This document shows, piece after piece, positions 37,525 to 46,028 of a DNA stretch of 64,000 nt. The translations under genes and the position numbers were made by a program. The notes below the pieces were generated by a model, which did not search any database, was not told the origin of the DNA, and saw nothing but the letters and a program-made list of their open reading frames with translations. Within the stretch, counting starts at the first letter, position 1, and each line of letters begins with the position of its first letter. The DNA lies in IMG/VR virus record IMGVR_UViG_3300042731_002487, positions 1 through 64,000 of that record; one strand, given 5' to 3'. The stretch is from a virus.

Positions 37525-38505
37525 ATGATAGATATTAGACGTGAAAAAATGTTTGCAGATGATGTATACGTGCTTGACCACATAAAGGCATTAGACAAAC
37601 AGAATGTATCATTTATCAATGATAAAGATTACATTTTACAAGTTTATAAGAAAAAACTTAACAAAGCAAAAAAGAATAGCAAATATAAACATTTTGCATT
37701 TTATGCGGCAACAGACGGATGGACAGAAATATTTGATTCGTTTGTAAAGAAAAATAATCTAATACCTTTCACAGGAAATTTAAATTGTAAAGATTGGATT
37801 TGGTTCCCGCATTGGCTAGTCGTTACTGACAGCATAGATCCATTACCTTGTTCAAAAACAGTTCCAGATTATCGCTGGCATTTTTGGGTAAGGAGGCCAA
37901 GGCCACATAGAATAGAACTACTCAAAAACTTTTCAGATTTGAATATTAACAACGGAGAAATTGTATTTCCAAAAAAACTAGTTGAGCCTACAGGTAGAGT
38001 TTATCCTAGTACAAAACAATTGTTTGGAAATGATAGACTGTACGATAACATTAGTGACAGATTAAATTTACCAATTGATATTGAAGTAGGCACAAATGGA
38101 GCATATGTTCCCGGTTTTGAATTGAGACAAAAACGTGCAATTGATATTGTAACCGAGACAATGTACTCAAACGAAGGAGGCATATTCATAAGTGAAAAAA
38201 CATTTAAGCCTATACGAGCAGGACAGTTGTTTGTTGTACTAGGACAAAAAGGCACTGTAAAAAGTTTGCATAATTACGGATTCAAAACTTTTAATAAATG
38301 GATAGATCATTCATACGATGATGTTGAGGATATGCCTACTAAAGCAAAAATGATAGCTAATGAAATATCGAGGATAAGCAACTTATCACATTCTGATTTT
38401 TTACAAATGTGGGTTGAAACTTATGCTGATAGAAAGCATAACCAAACTTATAAGAATTATAAATTAGATTATTGGAAAAAATACCTAAATAGTTTCTTTG
38501 TTTGA
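37525..38505 (+). CDS. Glycosyltransferase-like protein (SEK-x-x-KP family)
   Basis: This 326-residue protein ends with GGIFISEKTFKPIRAGQLFVVLGQKGT (SEKTFKP at 223-229) and YGFKTFNKWIDHSYDDV, the same block as in the gene at 14097. This fits the donor half of a GT-B-like transferase. The N-terminal half (NCKDWIWFPHWLVVTDS, DYRWHFWVRRPRPHRIELL) is specific. It is a single-gene plus-strand unit behind its own promoter, and its last 21 bases overlap the convergent B12-type radical SAM gene. Confidence 0.6.
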   Translation: MIDIRREKMFADDVYVLDHIKALDKQNVSFINDKDYILQVYKKKLNKAKKNSKYKHFAFYAATDGWTEIFDSFVKKNNLIPFTGNLNCKDWIWFPHWLVVTDSIDPLPCSKTVPDYRWHFWVRRPRPHRIELLKNFSDLNINNGEIVFPKKLVEPTGRVYPSTKQLFGNDRLYDNISDRLNLPIDIEVGTNGAYVPGFELRQKRAIDIVTETMYSNEGGIFISEKTFKPIRAGQLFVVLGQKGTVKSLHNYGFKTFNKWIDHSYDDVEDMPTKAKMIANEISRISNLSHSDFLQMWVETYADRKHNQTYKNYKLDYWKKYLNSFFV

Positions 38506-39960
38506 TTTGAGATTTTCATACAATGTTGATAAAGTTGTTAATGGCCATCTAACCATATATCCTAATTCTTCACATTTTTCTTGAGCAATGATTCTACGTC
38601 TTGCTCTTTCTCTAAAAGTTAAAGAAGGATTTTTAGTAGAATACCAATTGTTGTTTTCGTCATATTCTATACCCCAATGTGCAAGGTTTTCACCTATCGG
38701 AGATCCTGGTAACACAACCATTGTTTTACCTAGGTTGACACCGCTAATTGTTCCTTGCTCATTGTAAGGAGAAAGTCTATCTAGCAATGATAATGTTTGG
38801 TCAAAGTCATTGTCTGTTTCAGTAGGATAGCCTACAATCATTAACATATCACATTGTATTCCGTATTTGGTAAGCATAGCAATAGTAAAGTCTATATCAT
38901 CATTGGAAAGTTTTTTACCCATATCATGCATCACTGCTTCACTTCCGCTTTCGATACCAATATGCAATTGTTTTGCACCAGCTTCTTTCATTTTTCCAAA
39001 CCATTCTTCTGTAAATTGATGTATTGGCCGACATATAAACTGGCCACTCCATACAACATCTTTAATTTTTCCAGAACGTTTTGCTTTTACCATGGCATTT
39101 AAAAAATCTTCGAATGCTTTTAAACTTCCGTTAATCAAACTGTCTGTAAAATAAAATTCTGTGCTACCAAATTTTTCATTATGAAAAACTATTTCGTCTG
39201 CTAAACTTTGCCCACTACGATATCTAAAATGTTTCCATGCACTTTTAATATCACAAAAAGTACAATTACGAACACAGCCTCTACTGCCTGTAATAGCTAC
39301 TGCTGAATTTTTATTTGCATATTTTGTAAAATCGAAATCGCTGTAATCAGGATTTGGTAATTCATCGAGGTTGTCTATTTGAGAATATCCTTTATAGTCT
39401 TTACCTTGCAGTAATGCAACAAGACTTTTCTCACCTTCTCCTGTTATGTAAGTGTCTGCTAGTTTTGTGTCTACCATAAAGTCACCAAAATTGCTTGCAC
39501 CACTTATACCAAATGTACTAACACCCGGGCCACCTAACATAATCTTTTTGTCTGCTTTTGATTTAATAGTTTCACATAAGTCAATAGTATACAATACACT
39601 GTTCACACTTAGTACACTTACACCCACCCATTCTGTGTTTAAACTTATAATATGATCAGCCCAATAGTTTAGATGTTTTTTATATAGTTTTAGTGTTTCT
39701 TTTGATAATGTATTTTTTTGTTGTAGTAAAGGTTGTAGGTTCAAACTGTCTTGTGTTATGTATCGAAAGTCAGTTTGAAAATATGAGTCTATTTCTTTGT
39801 AATTATCGAATTTTTGTTTTAGATCTGTGTAAAGTTCTATGTTAAGATCGATTGTATGACATGTAAAACCTGCGTTTTCCACACAAGGCTTTAAAGCCGC
39901 TAGTGCAGGACTGGGCATATGATTAGCCGTACGGGGAGAAGCAACTAGTGTCAAACTCAT
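38485..39960 (-). CDS. B12-binding-type radical SAM protein
   Basis: This 491-residue protein has an N-terminal Rossmann-like domain that ends in MLGGPGVSTFG and YITGEGEKSLVALLQG, the pattern of cobalamin-binding domains of radical SAM methyltransferases. A core follows with C229-x3-C233-x2-C236 (GSRGCVRNCTFCD), then FYFTDSLING, HIGIESGSEAVM and VGYPTETDNDF, all typical of the B12 radical SAM class. Members methylate unactivated carbons or do ring rearrangements. The lower-axial cobalamin ligand is not clear. Its start has no obvious ribosome site. Cobalamin would have to come from the host. Confidence 0.85.
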   Translation of the reverse strand: MSLTLVASPRTANHMPSPALAALKPCVENAGFTCHTIDLNIELYTDLKQKFDNYKEIDSYFQTDFRYITQDSLNLQPLLQQKNTLSKETLKLYKKHLNYWADHIISLNTEWVGVSVLSVNSVLYTIDLCETIKSKADKKIMLGGPGVSTFGISGASNFGDFMVDTKLADTYITGEGEKSLVALLQGKDYKGYSQIDNLDELPNPDYSDFDFTKYANKNSAVAITGSRGCVRNCTFCDIKSAWKHFRYRSGQSLADEIVFHNEKFGSTEFYFTDSLINGSLKAFEDFLNAMVKAKRSGKIKDVVWSGQFICRPIHQFTEEWFGKMKEAGAKQLHIGIESGSEAVMHDMGKKLSNDDIDFTIAMLTKYGIQCDMLMIVGYPTETDNDFDQTLSLLDRLSPYNEQGTISGVNLGKTMVVLPGSPIGENLAHWGIEYDENNNWYSTKNPSLTFRERARRRIIAQEKCEELGYMVRWPLTTLSTLYENLKSNKETI

Positions 39961-39987
39961 ATTGTATTTAAGTAAGATTTTTTAATT

Positions 39988-41220
39988 TTAGATTAAGTTG
40001 GCCCAAGCGCCGTTTTCGTAACCTTGGAATTTGTTATCAGTTGTATTGTAGATAATCATTCCGTTAGCCGCTGTAAGAGCGTCTCTAGTAGTTGTATCCA
40101 TGTTTCCTAACAACATAGCACCACCTACGTTTACTTTTGCATCTGCACTTGGTTCAATACCCAAACCGTAGTTACCAGTAGCAGTTGCCATATGGAATGT
40201 TTCAGCAGTATTTTTACTACCAACTGCAATAATAAATTCATCTTTACGTGCAATAGCAACTACAGGAGTGTGTGTGCCTGCGGCATCTATTGCTCTAAAT
40301 AAAACTCGCCCAATATTATCAGTGCCTGCTAGTGTTCTACCAGTATCTTCGGTCATAATCCACATGCCGGTTCCTGATGCACCATTACTTTTAAGTTCTA
40401 TTCTAGGTTGTGAGTTACCACCGGTATTTGTCATATCTATATCAAGAATTCCATTGGTAGTAAGATCAGTAATTGAATTTGTTTTTAAATTTATTGCATT
40501 TAAAATATTGTTATTTGCATCGTAAAGTATTGTACTATCATCAGCAAAAACACTACCACGTAAATCACCTATGACTGGTCCTGTATGGGTTCCAGTTGTA
40601 TTACCTGAAATACTGCCTGTAACATTACCTACAACATTACCTGTAACATTACCTACTAAATCTGCTGTTATTGAAGCAGGAAAAACACCTGCTGGAAGTG
40701 TTCCTGTTAGTTGTGCCGCGGCAACGGCACCTGTTGAAGAATTAAAAACTACTGTACTATCATCTGCAATCAAATCTGCTTGTATTCTTTCAGCGGTGAT
40801 TTGGCTGTCTACGTTAAGTTGGCTAATCCAAACTTCGTTCCAATATGCTGTTGGACTACCAATTGAATATGCTCTATCTTGATCAGGAACTAAATGGCCT
40901 TGAACTGAACCATTAAGTGCAATAATATCACCGGTTTCGTCACCTAAGTTAATATTGCCAGTTGCAGTAATTGTACCAGTAATATTAATATTACCTGTAC
41001 CTATTACGTTGTAATTGTTTAGATCTAAATTTCCTCCTAGCTGTGGAGTTGTATCAGCTAGTACGGAATCAATTGTATTGGCTATTGTGGTTGTGCCACC
41101 CTGTGTGGATCCGTCTCCAACATATAACTGCTTTGTATCAGTTACATATATAAGTTCGCCTTCTGCGGGCGTGATTGTTAATCTTTCTGCATTTGTGCCA
41201 CGTCTAACTTGTAAAGCCAT
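39988..41220 (-). CDS. Phage fibre-like structural protein with MTD-type N terminus
   Basis: This 410-residue protein begins ALQVRRGTNAERLTITPAEGELIYVTDTKQLYVGDG, the pattern of a small domain at the N terminus of many phage fibre and tropism proteins. The middle has QLGGNLDLNNYNVIGTGNI and repeated NVTGNVVGNVTGSISG, which should form a beta-helix. The end (MLLGNMDTTTRDALTAANGMIIYNTTDNKFQGYENGAW) is a common C terminus of phage fibres. A late-type promoter and AGGAG site precede it. It is physically separated from the other fibre genes by the enzyme cluster. Confidence 0.8.
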   Translation of the reverse strand: MALQVRRGTNAERLTITPAEGELIYVTDTKQLYVGDGSTQGGTTTIANTIDSVLADTTPQLGGNLDLNNYNVIGTGNINITGTITATGNINLGDETGDIIALNGSVQGHLVPDQDRAYSIGSPTAYWNEVWISQLNVDSQITAERIQADLIADDSTVVFNSSTGAVAAAQLTGTLPAGVFPASITADLVGNVTGNVVGNVTGSISGNTTGTHTGPVIGDLRGSVFADDSTILYDANNNILNAINLKTNSITDLTTNGILDIDMTNTGGNSQPRIELKSNGASGTGMWIMTEDTGRTLAGTDNIGRVLFRAIDAAGTHTPVVAIARKDEFIIAVGSKNTAETFHMATATGNYGLGIEPSADAKVNVGGAMLLGNMDTTTRDALTAANGMIIYNTTDNKFQGYENGAWANLI

Positions 41221-41250
41221 CTATTAACTCCTGAATAGTAATTGTCATAT

Positions 41251-41259
41251 GTATTTATG
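41251..41259 (-). promoter_or_regulatory. T4-type late promoter (CATAAATAC)
   Basis: On the minus strand CATAAATAC lies about 30 bases before the fibre-like gene, at a distance comparable to the plus-strand late boxes. One base differs from TATAAATA. Confidence 0.55.
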
Positions 41260-41263
41260 CCTT

Positions 41264-41575
41264 TTACTTTCTTTTCTTCATGAAGATTTCTGTGCGTTTT
41301 TTGATGTCTCTTTTGACTCTTTGCGTATCAAGTCTAAAATCAATATTAGCTATATTTTTTTCGTATTGATCAAACAAATCTGTAAGAGCAGTTTCAATAT
41401 CTAGATGTGGTTTTGTTCTAGATTTTTTAACATCAATTTCCCACACTTTTCCATCTGTAAAATATACCTTTACACTATGTAGATACTCAATAGGAACTAC
41501 ATCTATGGTTATATCTTTAAATACATCTGGCCAAGCATTAACAACTTCAGGCGGCAAACGACCTTTTTTAGCCAT
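41264..41575 (-). CDS. Small hypothetical protein
   Basis: This 103-residue basic protein (KKGRLPPEVVNAWPDVFKDITIDVVP, then KRDIKKRTEIFMKKRK at the end) is of a type I associate with conserved marine T4-like phage proteins. It has a short beta-rich part (SVKVYFTDGKVWEIDV) and a Lys/Arg-rich tail that could bind nucleic acid. It starts in an eight-base overlap with the preceding gene. No function can be assigned. Confidence 0.55.
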   Translation of the reverse strand: MAKKGRLPPEVVNAWPDVFKDITIDVVPIEYLHSVKVYFTDGKVWEIDVKKSRTKPHLDIETALTDLFDQYEKNIANIDFRLDTQRVKRDIKKRTEIFMKKRK

Positions 41576-42179
41576 CTACTGTTGACTTTGACTTGCGCTT
41601 AGTCGGAACAAGTTCTTCAGCTTGCTCTCTCAGACGCTTTGCTTCTTTAAACAAAGAATCTGCTTGCGAACGATATTGAGCCGCAAGTGCTTCGTCAGTC
41701 AACACATTATCTGTATTTCCTGTGGTGTATGTTGCAGTAGGATCAACCGGAGCGTCTGTGGTACTATCCTTTGGTTGTACTGTTTGGCCATCTGCGCCTT
41801 TAAGAGCTAGATCAGCAACAGTTACACCTTTTTGTTCTGCAATGTTCTTGTTAAGTTCATCTAATGGAACAGACGTAACATTGTTAGGTGTCATTTCAAT
41901 TAGGTTTGATTGAACCTTTTGAAACTTTCCAGTTGTATGAAATCCTGCTAACATATTCCTACCATCGGGTAGTTGTGTTCTGGCCATTGCTTCGCCAAGT
42001 TCGTATGCATCTTGTCCAGTCTGAGACTCAATAAGATTCATAAGTGTATCATGCTCACCAGCATCTAGACTTTCGGTCATCACTATTAAGCAGTTGTTTG
42101 GATCTCCAGGAACAACTCTGTATGCAACTGCACACTTCTTTTTAGTTTTGATCACACGTCCAACATGTTTTAAAGCCAT
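41568..42179 (-). CDS. Hypothetical protein of the late-type minus-strand unit
   Basis: This 203-residue protein has an N-terminal beta-rich domain (KTKKKCAVAYRVVPGDPNNCLIVMTESL, MLAGFHTTGKFQKVQSN), a Thr/Pro/Asp-rich linker at about 130-160, and a charged helical end. The layout suggests two domains joined by a flexible linker. An AGGAG ribosome site precedes the ATG one base after the stop of the upstream gene. It is read with a small gene behind a late-type box, so a virion or assembly role is plausible but unproven. Confidence 0.55.
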   Translation of the reverse strand: MALKHVGRVIKTKKKCAVAYRVVPGDPNNCLIVMTESLDAGEHDTLMNLIESQTGQDAYELGEAMARTQLPDGRNMLAGFHTTGKFQKVQSNLIEMTPNNVTSVPLDELNKNIAEQKGVTVADLALKGADGQTVQPKDSTTDAPVDPTATYTTGNTDNVLTDEALAAQYRSQADSLFKEAKRLREQAEELVPTKRKSKSTVDG

Positions 42180-42180
42180 G

Positions 42181-42453
42181 CTATTCTCCTTTTTCCTTTG
42201 CAGGTGGATTCTGTGCCGCTACTGCATTTAGGAATGTTTCTAGTTTATTATATGTAGAACCAACTGTCATCATTTCATTTGGTCTAAAAGCACCTCTTGT
42301 ACTTGCAACATCAATGATTTGTTTTAAAGCACTAAGATCACTGATTGTAAGTTCAGTTGGTTGCTCATTTGCTGTAGGTGCCGCTTTTGGCGCATCTGAT
42401 GGTGCCGCAGTCGACGTATCCTTAGATACAGCAGTATTAGTTTTTTCAGTCAT
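42181..42453 (-). CDS. Small hypothetical protein (Ala/Pro-rich N terminus)
   Basis: This 90-residue protein has a low-complexity N terminus (STAAPSDAPKAAPTANEQP) followed by a helical domain (LTISDLSALKQIIDVASTRGAF, NKLETFLNAVAAQ). It has an AGGAGA ribosome site. The late-type element upstream suggests late expression. It may be a small virion or assembly protein; no function is known to me. Confidence 0.55.
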   Translation of the reverse strand: MTEKTNTAVSKDTSTAAPSDAPKAAPTANEQPTELTISDLSALKQIIDVASTRGAFRPNEMMTVGSTYNKLETFLNAVAAQNPPAKEKGE

Positions 42454-42476
42454 TCGTATCTCCTGTGTAATTTATA

Positions 42477-42494
42477 AACTACGTAGTTATTTAC
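42477..42494 (-). promoter_or_regulatory. Extended late-promoter-like element with palindrome
   Basis: The minus strand reads GTAAATAACTACGTAGTT, of which TAAATAACTACGTA (42480-42493) is identical to the plus-strand late promoter region at 6520-6533. AACTACGTAGTT (42477-42488) is a perfect 12-bp palindrome. The element lies about 25-40 bases before the 90-residue gene. Confidence 0.5.
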
Positions 42495-42778
42495 TTGTAT
42501 TTCAAAAGTGGACATGCCAAAGTGAAATAGGATAGTTCTTTGGCATCTTCGAAACCTACTTTACATACGGTTTCTGTACCTTGATCGCCTAGTGTAATAG
42601 ACTTACCTACGTAAAATCTGCCTTTTAGATTGCTGGTTATCCAGTTTACAAGGCTCTGTTCTAGGTTATATTTCAAGGGTAAATTGATATATTCGCATTG
42701 AGGACTAGGCACTTTTAAGCGCCTAATCTCAAATAAATTATAAGCATTCGGCTCTTTATGCCGCAACATGTTCTTCAT
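42491..42778 (-). CDS. Small hypothetical protein downstream of the VWA gene
   Basis: This 95-residue protein (EIRRLKVPSPQCEYINLPLKYNLEQSLVNWI, then GRFYVGKSITLGDQGTETVCKVGFED) is a mixed alpha/beta soluble protein without a known motif. It overlaps the end of the VWA metallopeptidase gene by 23 bases, so it is translationally linked with it. The second in-frame ATG at 42769 is an alternative start; neither has a clear ribosome site. Function unknown. Confidence 0.55.
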   Translation of the reverse strand: MKNMLRHKEPNAYNLFEIRRLKVPSPQCEYINLPLKYNLEQSLVNWITSNLKGRFYVGKSITLGDQGTETVCKVGFEDAKELSYFTLACPLLKYK

Positions 42779-44078
42779 AATGTGTTGTTACACCAAATGG
42801 TGCTTGTAAATCTTTATCTCTGTTTGAATGTATTACAAAAACAGTTTCGCAGTAATCTTCATCACCCCAACTGTTCCAAGGATATCCATCTGTGAACATA
42901 ATAAATTTTTTAGGTTGGATATCATTTTCTTTCATATAAGTCCAGTTTACATCAAAATCAGTGCCACCGCCACCGAAGATTTTATATGTTGACAAGTCGT
43001 CTCCGCCGTCAGCTGTAAACTCTTGTTCATTGTAAACCTTAGTGTCAAAACACCATATTACAATACGATAGTCTTTGTATTCGTCCATAATACCTTTGAC
43101 TTCACTTAAGAAATCTTTAGCCTGATGATCACCTATTGAGCCACTCATGTCTAGTCCAATAGCAACATCAATAGTTTCATCAAAATTCATACCTGGTAGT
43201 ATAGCACCTGTGTGCCAACCCTTACGTGAAGGACGCATAAATGTATAATCTGATTTGATTGTAGATTGAATTTGCTGACGTAAAATCTCTCTCCAATTCA
43301 TTTTAGGCTCAGTAAGTTCTTTAATCATACGTGTGATTTCTGCAGGTGTGTTACCAGCACCAGCGGCTTGTGCGGCACTTAGCATCCCTTCTTTAATCTC
43401 ATCTTTGATCTTACGCATTTCTTCTTTAGAATATTTAGGCTTCTTTTTACTTACGTTATTGCCGTTTGTATCTTTTTCTTCACCAGCATCACCGTCGCCA
43501 TCACCTTCGTCATCACCTAGGCCATCAAGGTGTTCGTCTAACATTTCGCCTAGTTGTTTTAGGAATTCTTCACCGTTCTTTTTTGCTTGTTCGTAAATAT
43601 CGTCATATACTTCTTCGGAAGTCCATGAATCATATTTAAAGTCTTGGAAGCAGTCAACAATCTTTGGTTTCTCGCCAATTCTATCTCTTACAAGTAAGTT
43701 GTTTACAATATAATCTGCGGCAATGTTGTAAATCATAGGATTACGATCTTCTCTACGTCCTAAATGATCAAATACACAATGTAGGATTTCGTGTGCAATA
43801 ACAAATTCAATTTCTTTGTTATTCATTGCATTAAAGAATTGTGTATTAAAGTATAAATTACGACCGTCTACAGCCGCAGTAGGAAGCCAATCGTCAGCCG
43901 CAACAATACGTAAACGTGTTGCCATATTGCCGAAAAAAGGATGTCGTAGCAACAAACCTACTCTTGCTACAATGATTCTGTCGAGTACTTCTACTCGCAT
44001 TTCTTCAAGTTGTTCTGGAGTAATATCTGGATCTGGAGACCAGTTCTTAAGTTTACTTGCAGTTTCTTTAGTACTCAT
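42756..44078 (-). CDS. VWA-domain metallopeptidase-like protein (partner of MoxR ATPase)
   Basis: This 440-residue protein has HEILH at 96-100 (IEFVIAHEILHCVFDH), a zinc-peptidase motif. An acidic low-complexity linker of Asp/Gly/Glu follows at about 200-220, then a C-terminal VWA-like domain with DMSGS (AIGLDMSGSIGDH), a metal-ion-dependent adhesion site. This is the plan of the putative metallopeptidase/VWA-like family usually paired with MoxR AAA ATPases. ATG 44078 has an AAGGGTGG site; a promoter lies 30 bases upstream. It probably remodels or cleaves a phage or host protein complex. The exact target is unknown. Confidence 0.8.
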   Translation of the reverse strand: MSTKETASKLKNWSPDPDITPEQLEEMRVEVLDRIIVARVGLLLRHPFFGNMATRLRIVAADDWLPTAAVDGRNLYFNTQFFNAMNNKEIEFVIAHEILHCVFDHLGRREDRNPMIYNIAADYIVNNLLVRDRIGEKPKIVDCFQDFKYDSWTSEEVYDDIYEQAKKNGEEFLKQLGEMLDEHLDGLGDDEGDGDGDAGEEKDTNGNNVSKKKPKYSKEEMRKIKDEIKEGMLSAAQAAGAGNTPAEITRMIKELTEPKMNWREILRQQIQSTIKSDYTFMRPSRKGWHTGAILPGMNFDETIDVAIGLDMSGSIGDHQAKDFLSEVKGIMDEYKDYRIVIWCFDTKVYNEQEFTADGGDDLSTYKIFGGGGTDFDVNWTYMKENDIQPKKFIMFTDGYPWNSWGDEDYCETVFVIHSNRDKDLQAPFGVTTHYEEHVAA

Positions 44079-44107
44079 CAGTGCCACCCTTCTAAGTTTA
44101 TATATAC

Positions 44108-44136
44108 ATAATAGCAATATTTACTTGTAAAGTCAA
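44108..44136 (-). promoter_or_regulatory. Sigma70-like promoter of the VWA gene
   Basis: On the minus strand TTGACT (44131-44136) and TATTAT (44108-44113) are separated by exactly 17 bases, about 30 bases before the VWA gene start. It allows expression apart from the MoxR gene upstream. Confidence 0.7.
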
Positions 44137-44177
44137 GAGAAAATGGACGTTTTGGAGAGATCGTCCAACTCTTCATG

Positions 44178-45263
44178 TTACACCTGTTGTGCGGCAGTAA
44201 TATACTTGCCATATCTATCGTGGAATTCATCAAAGCACTCCACTTCGTCTGGATCAATTGGAAGTGAATATTGTGTAAGAGCAAGTTTGATACCCATTAC
44301 AACCAATTCAGTATCGAAGTTATCCATTGCAAAACGTAAAAAGTTGTTTACTTTAGAATCAAACTTTTTGTCGCCTTTGTTGGATGACTCCTGAAGTTCG
44401 TAACAGAGTGAGACAGTCAAGGAATACATGGCACTGATTTCTTTAGCCTTCATCTCTTTTACTTTACCTTCCAAAATATCCGTTGGATTTGGCATAGTTG
44501 ACGCAACCTTTCGGTGTGCCATAAATTTAACTGCAAGGCCTTCGCCTACAGAACCACTTACAAGATCTGTAGTGGTTTGTTCGTCATCATCGTCTTCGAG
44601 AAGTTCGGAAACAAATGACCAAGAACGAGGTGTAGCAAAAGAACGACTCGGACTTTTAGGATCAAAATCATACAAGTCTTTCTTTGCAAAAGTCAAGTAA
44701 CCAACAACGTCTGTGTGGATTTTGTTTTCTACAGCCCAAGCAAACCAGTCATCAAAATCAACTGCAAGCTCAAGGTGTACAAAACGGTTTGCCAACGGAG
44801 CAGGCATTCTATAAGTAACACCTTTATCCGCATCACGGTTACCAGCCGCAACAATTAGAACATTGTCAGGAAGAACATATTGTCCTACCTTACGGTTAAG
44901 AATAAGTTGGTAAGCGGCAGCCTGTACAGCTGGCGCCGCAGAATTCATTTCGTCTAAGAACAAAATAATAAATTTGTGTTTCTTAGCAAGTTCGGCAGTA
45001 GGCAGTTCTTGTGGTGGTGCCCACATCATAGAATTATCATTTGCCGCATAATATGGGATACCTTTGATATCTGTTGGTTCCCAAAGTGATAATCGAATAT
45101 CAATTACGTAGGCTTCCATAGAATTACCAATTTGGTGAATGATATCGGATTTACCAATACCTGGAGGACCCCATAAAAAGATTGGACGTTTCTTTTTGAA
45201 AGCTCTTACGATGCTTTTCTTTGCTCCATTTGGAGTTACAGTGCGAAGTGCTGTTGTTTCCAT
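44178..45263 (-). CDS. MoxR-family AAA+ ATPase
   Basis: This 361-residue protein has Walker A GPPGIGKSD at 32-40, Walker B IILFLDEMNS at 99-108, and VAAGNRDADKG as the sensor-1 region. RMPAPLANRFVHLEL carries the expected Arg residues. It would hydrolyse ATP as a hexameric ring that remodels or activates its VWA partner, encoded 100 bases downstream. I chose ATG 45263 (GAGGA site eight bases upstream) over 45296, which has none. A consensus promoter lies about 60 bases upstream. Confidence 0.88.
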   Translation of the reverse strand: METTALRTVTPNGAKKSIVRAFKKKRPIFLWGPPGIGKSDIIHQIGNSMEAYVIDIRLSLWEPTDIKGIPYYAANDNSMMWAPPQELPTAELAKKHKFIILFLDEMNSAAPAVQAAAYQLILNRKVGQYVLPDNVLIVAAGNRDADKGVTYRMPAPLANRFVHLELAVDFDDWFAWAVENKIHTDVVGYLTFAKKDLYDFDPKSPSRSFATPRSWSFVSELLEDDDDEQTTTDLVSGSVGEGLAVKFMAHRKVASTMPNPTDILEGKVKEMKAKEISAMYSLTVSLCYELQESSNKGDKKFDSKVNNFLRFAMDNFDTELVVMGIKLALTQYSLPIDPDEVECFDEFHDRYGKYITAAQQV

Positions 45264-45320
45264 TGTGTATTCCTCTTCTTTGTGTTTCAGTGCCATAACT
45301 TATTTTCTAAGTATGTATAT

Positions 45321-45349
45321 ACTATAGCACCTAATAACCTAAAGGTCAA
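45321..45349 (-). promoter_or_regulatory. Sigma70-like promoter of the MoxR gene
   Basis: On the minus strand TTGACC (45344-45349) and TATAGT (45321-45326) are 17 bases apart, about 58 bases before the chosen MoxR start. The close match and spacing equal those of the other early-type promoters in the window. Confidence 0.72.
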
Positions 45350-45744
45350 CCACTTTTGGATTCTTTTTTCTGTCTTGTTAGAGCTTTTTGGAGACCATAT
45401 TTACGAACGTCTCCGCTAAAAAGGCTTAATTCCATTGCCTTTTTTTCATTTGTGACTATAATACCTTTGCGATCTAAATAATATGGACAATCTATAAAGT
45501 TATCCATCCAAATCAATGTGTTAGTAGTAAGTTCAAAATCTATAGGATAAGGTATTTGATATGTTTGTAAGTCAAGTGTTTCTTTTATAAAATCATATCC
45601 TGCGTCAGTTAGTCGTAAACCGCCTGTATCTTTTGACCTTGTGTTTTGCCACCACAAAGGCAGATATTCTTTCACAGACAAATCGTTTACACTTTTGCCT
45701 GCTTGTTTAAGAAATACTTTGGTATAGGTTTCTTTCCAGTTCAT
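45346..45744 (-). CDS. Hypothetical protein
   Basis: This 132-residue protein (KVFLKQAGKSVNDLSVKEYLPLWWQNTR, IWMDNFIDCPYYLDRKGIIVTNEKKAMELSL) is a mixed alpha/beta, basic-ended protein of a conserved phage type with no known motif. It starts in an ATGA overlap with the upstream gene and a CGGA site, and its end overlaps the -35 box of the MoxR promoter. It may bind nucleic acid through its Lys/Arg-rich C terminus; function unknown. Confidence 0.55.
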   Translation of the reverse strand: MNWKETYTKVFLKQAGKSVNDLSVKEYLPLWWQNTRSKDTGGLRLTDAGYDFIKETLDLQTYQIPYPIDFELTTNTLIWMDNFIDCPYYLDRKGIIVTNEKKAMELSLFSGDVRKYGLQKALTRQKKESKSG

Positions 45745-46028
45745 TCCGTTACAGTTTCACCAGATGTAAGTTTTACAACAGTAAATTTATCTGTGTTAAA
45801 AAGATCATTTAATTTGCTTGCTAAATTATGAGCATGTCCGGGATTAGAAAAACTTGTCTTTTTATATTTCGGTCCAGGATAACTTGTAAGAACATTTGAG
45901 CTTTTTAGGTTAAAAGGTGCATTATCATAGAATACAGCCCATATTGCTTCTGCTTGTAATACTTGCTCTGCTTTGTATGTTTTTTTATCTATATACTCAA
46001 CGAGTACAGTTGGTTTAGGTCTACTCAT
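45741..46028 (-). CDS. Small hypothetical protein with a structured initiation region
   Basis: This 95-residue protein (KPTVLVEYIDKKTYKAEQVL, AIWAVFYDNAPFNL, then PGHAHNLASKLNDLF) is a small soluble alpha/beta protein without a recognisable family. Its start codon lies at the edge of a perfect 8-bp hairpin whose loop carries the AAGGA ribosome site, so its translation may be controlled. A late-type GATAAATAT box lies about 25 bases upstream. It overlaps the following gene by four bases. Confidence 0.55.
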   Translation of the reverse strand: MSRPKPTVLVEYIDKKTYKAEQVLQAEAIWAVFYDNAPFNLKSSNVLTSYPGPKYKKTSFSNPGHAHNLASKLNDLFNTDKFTVVKLTSGETVTE

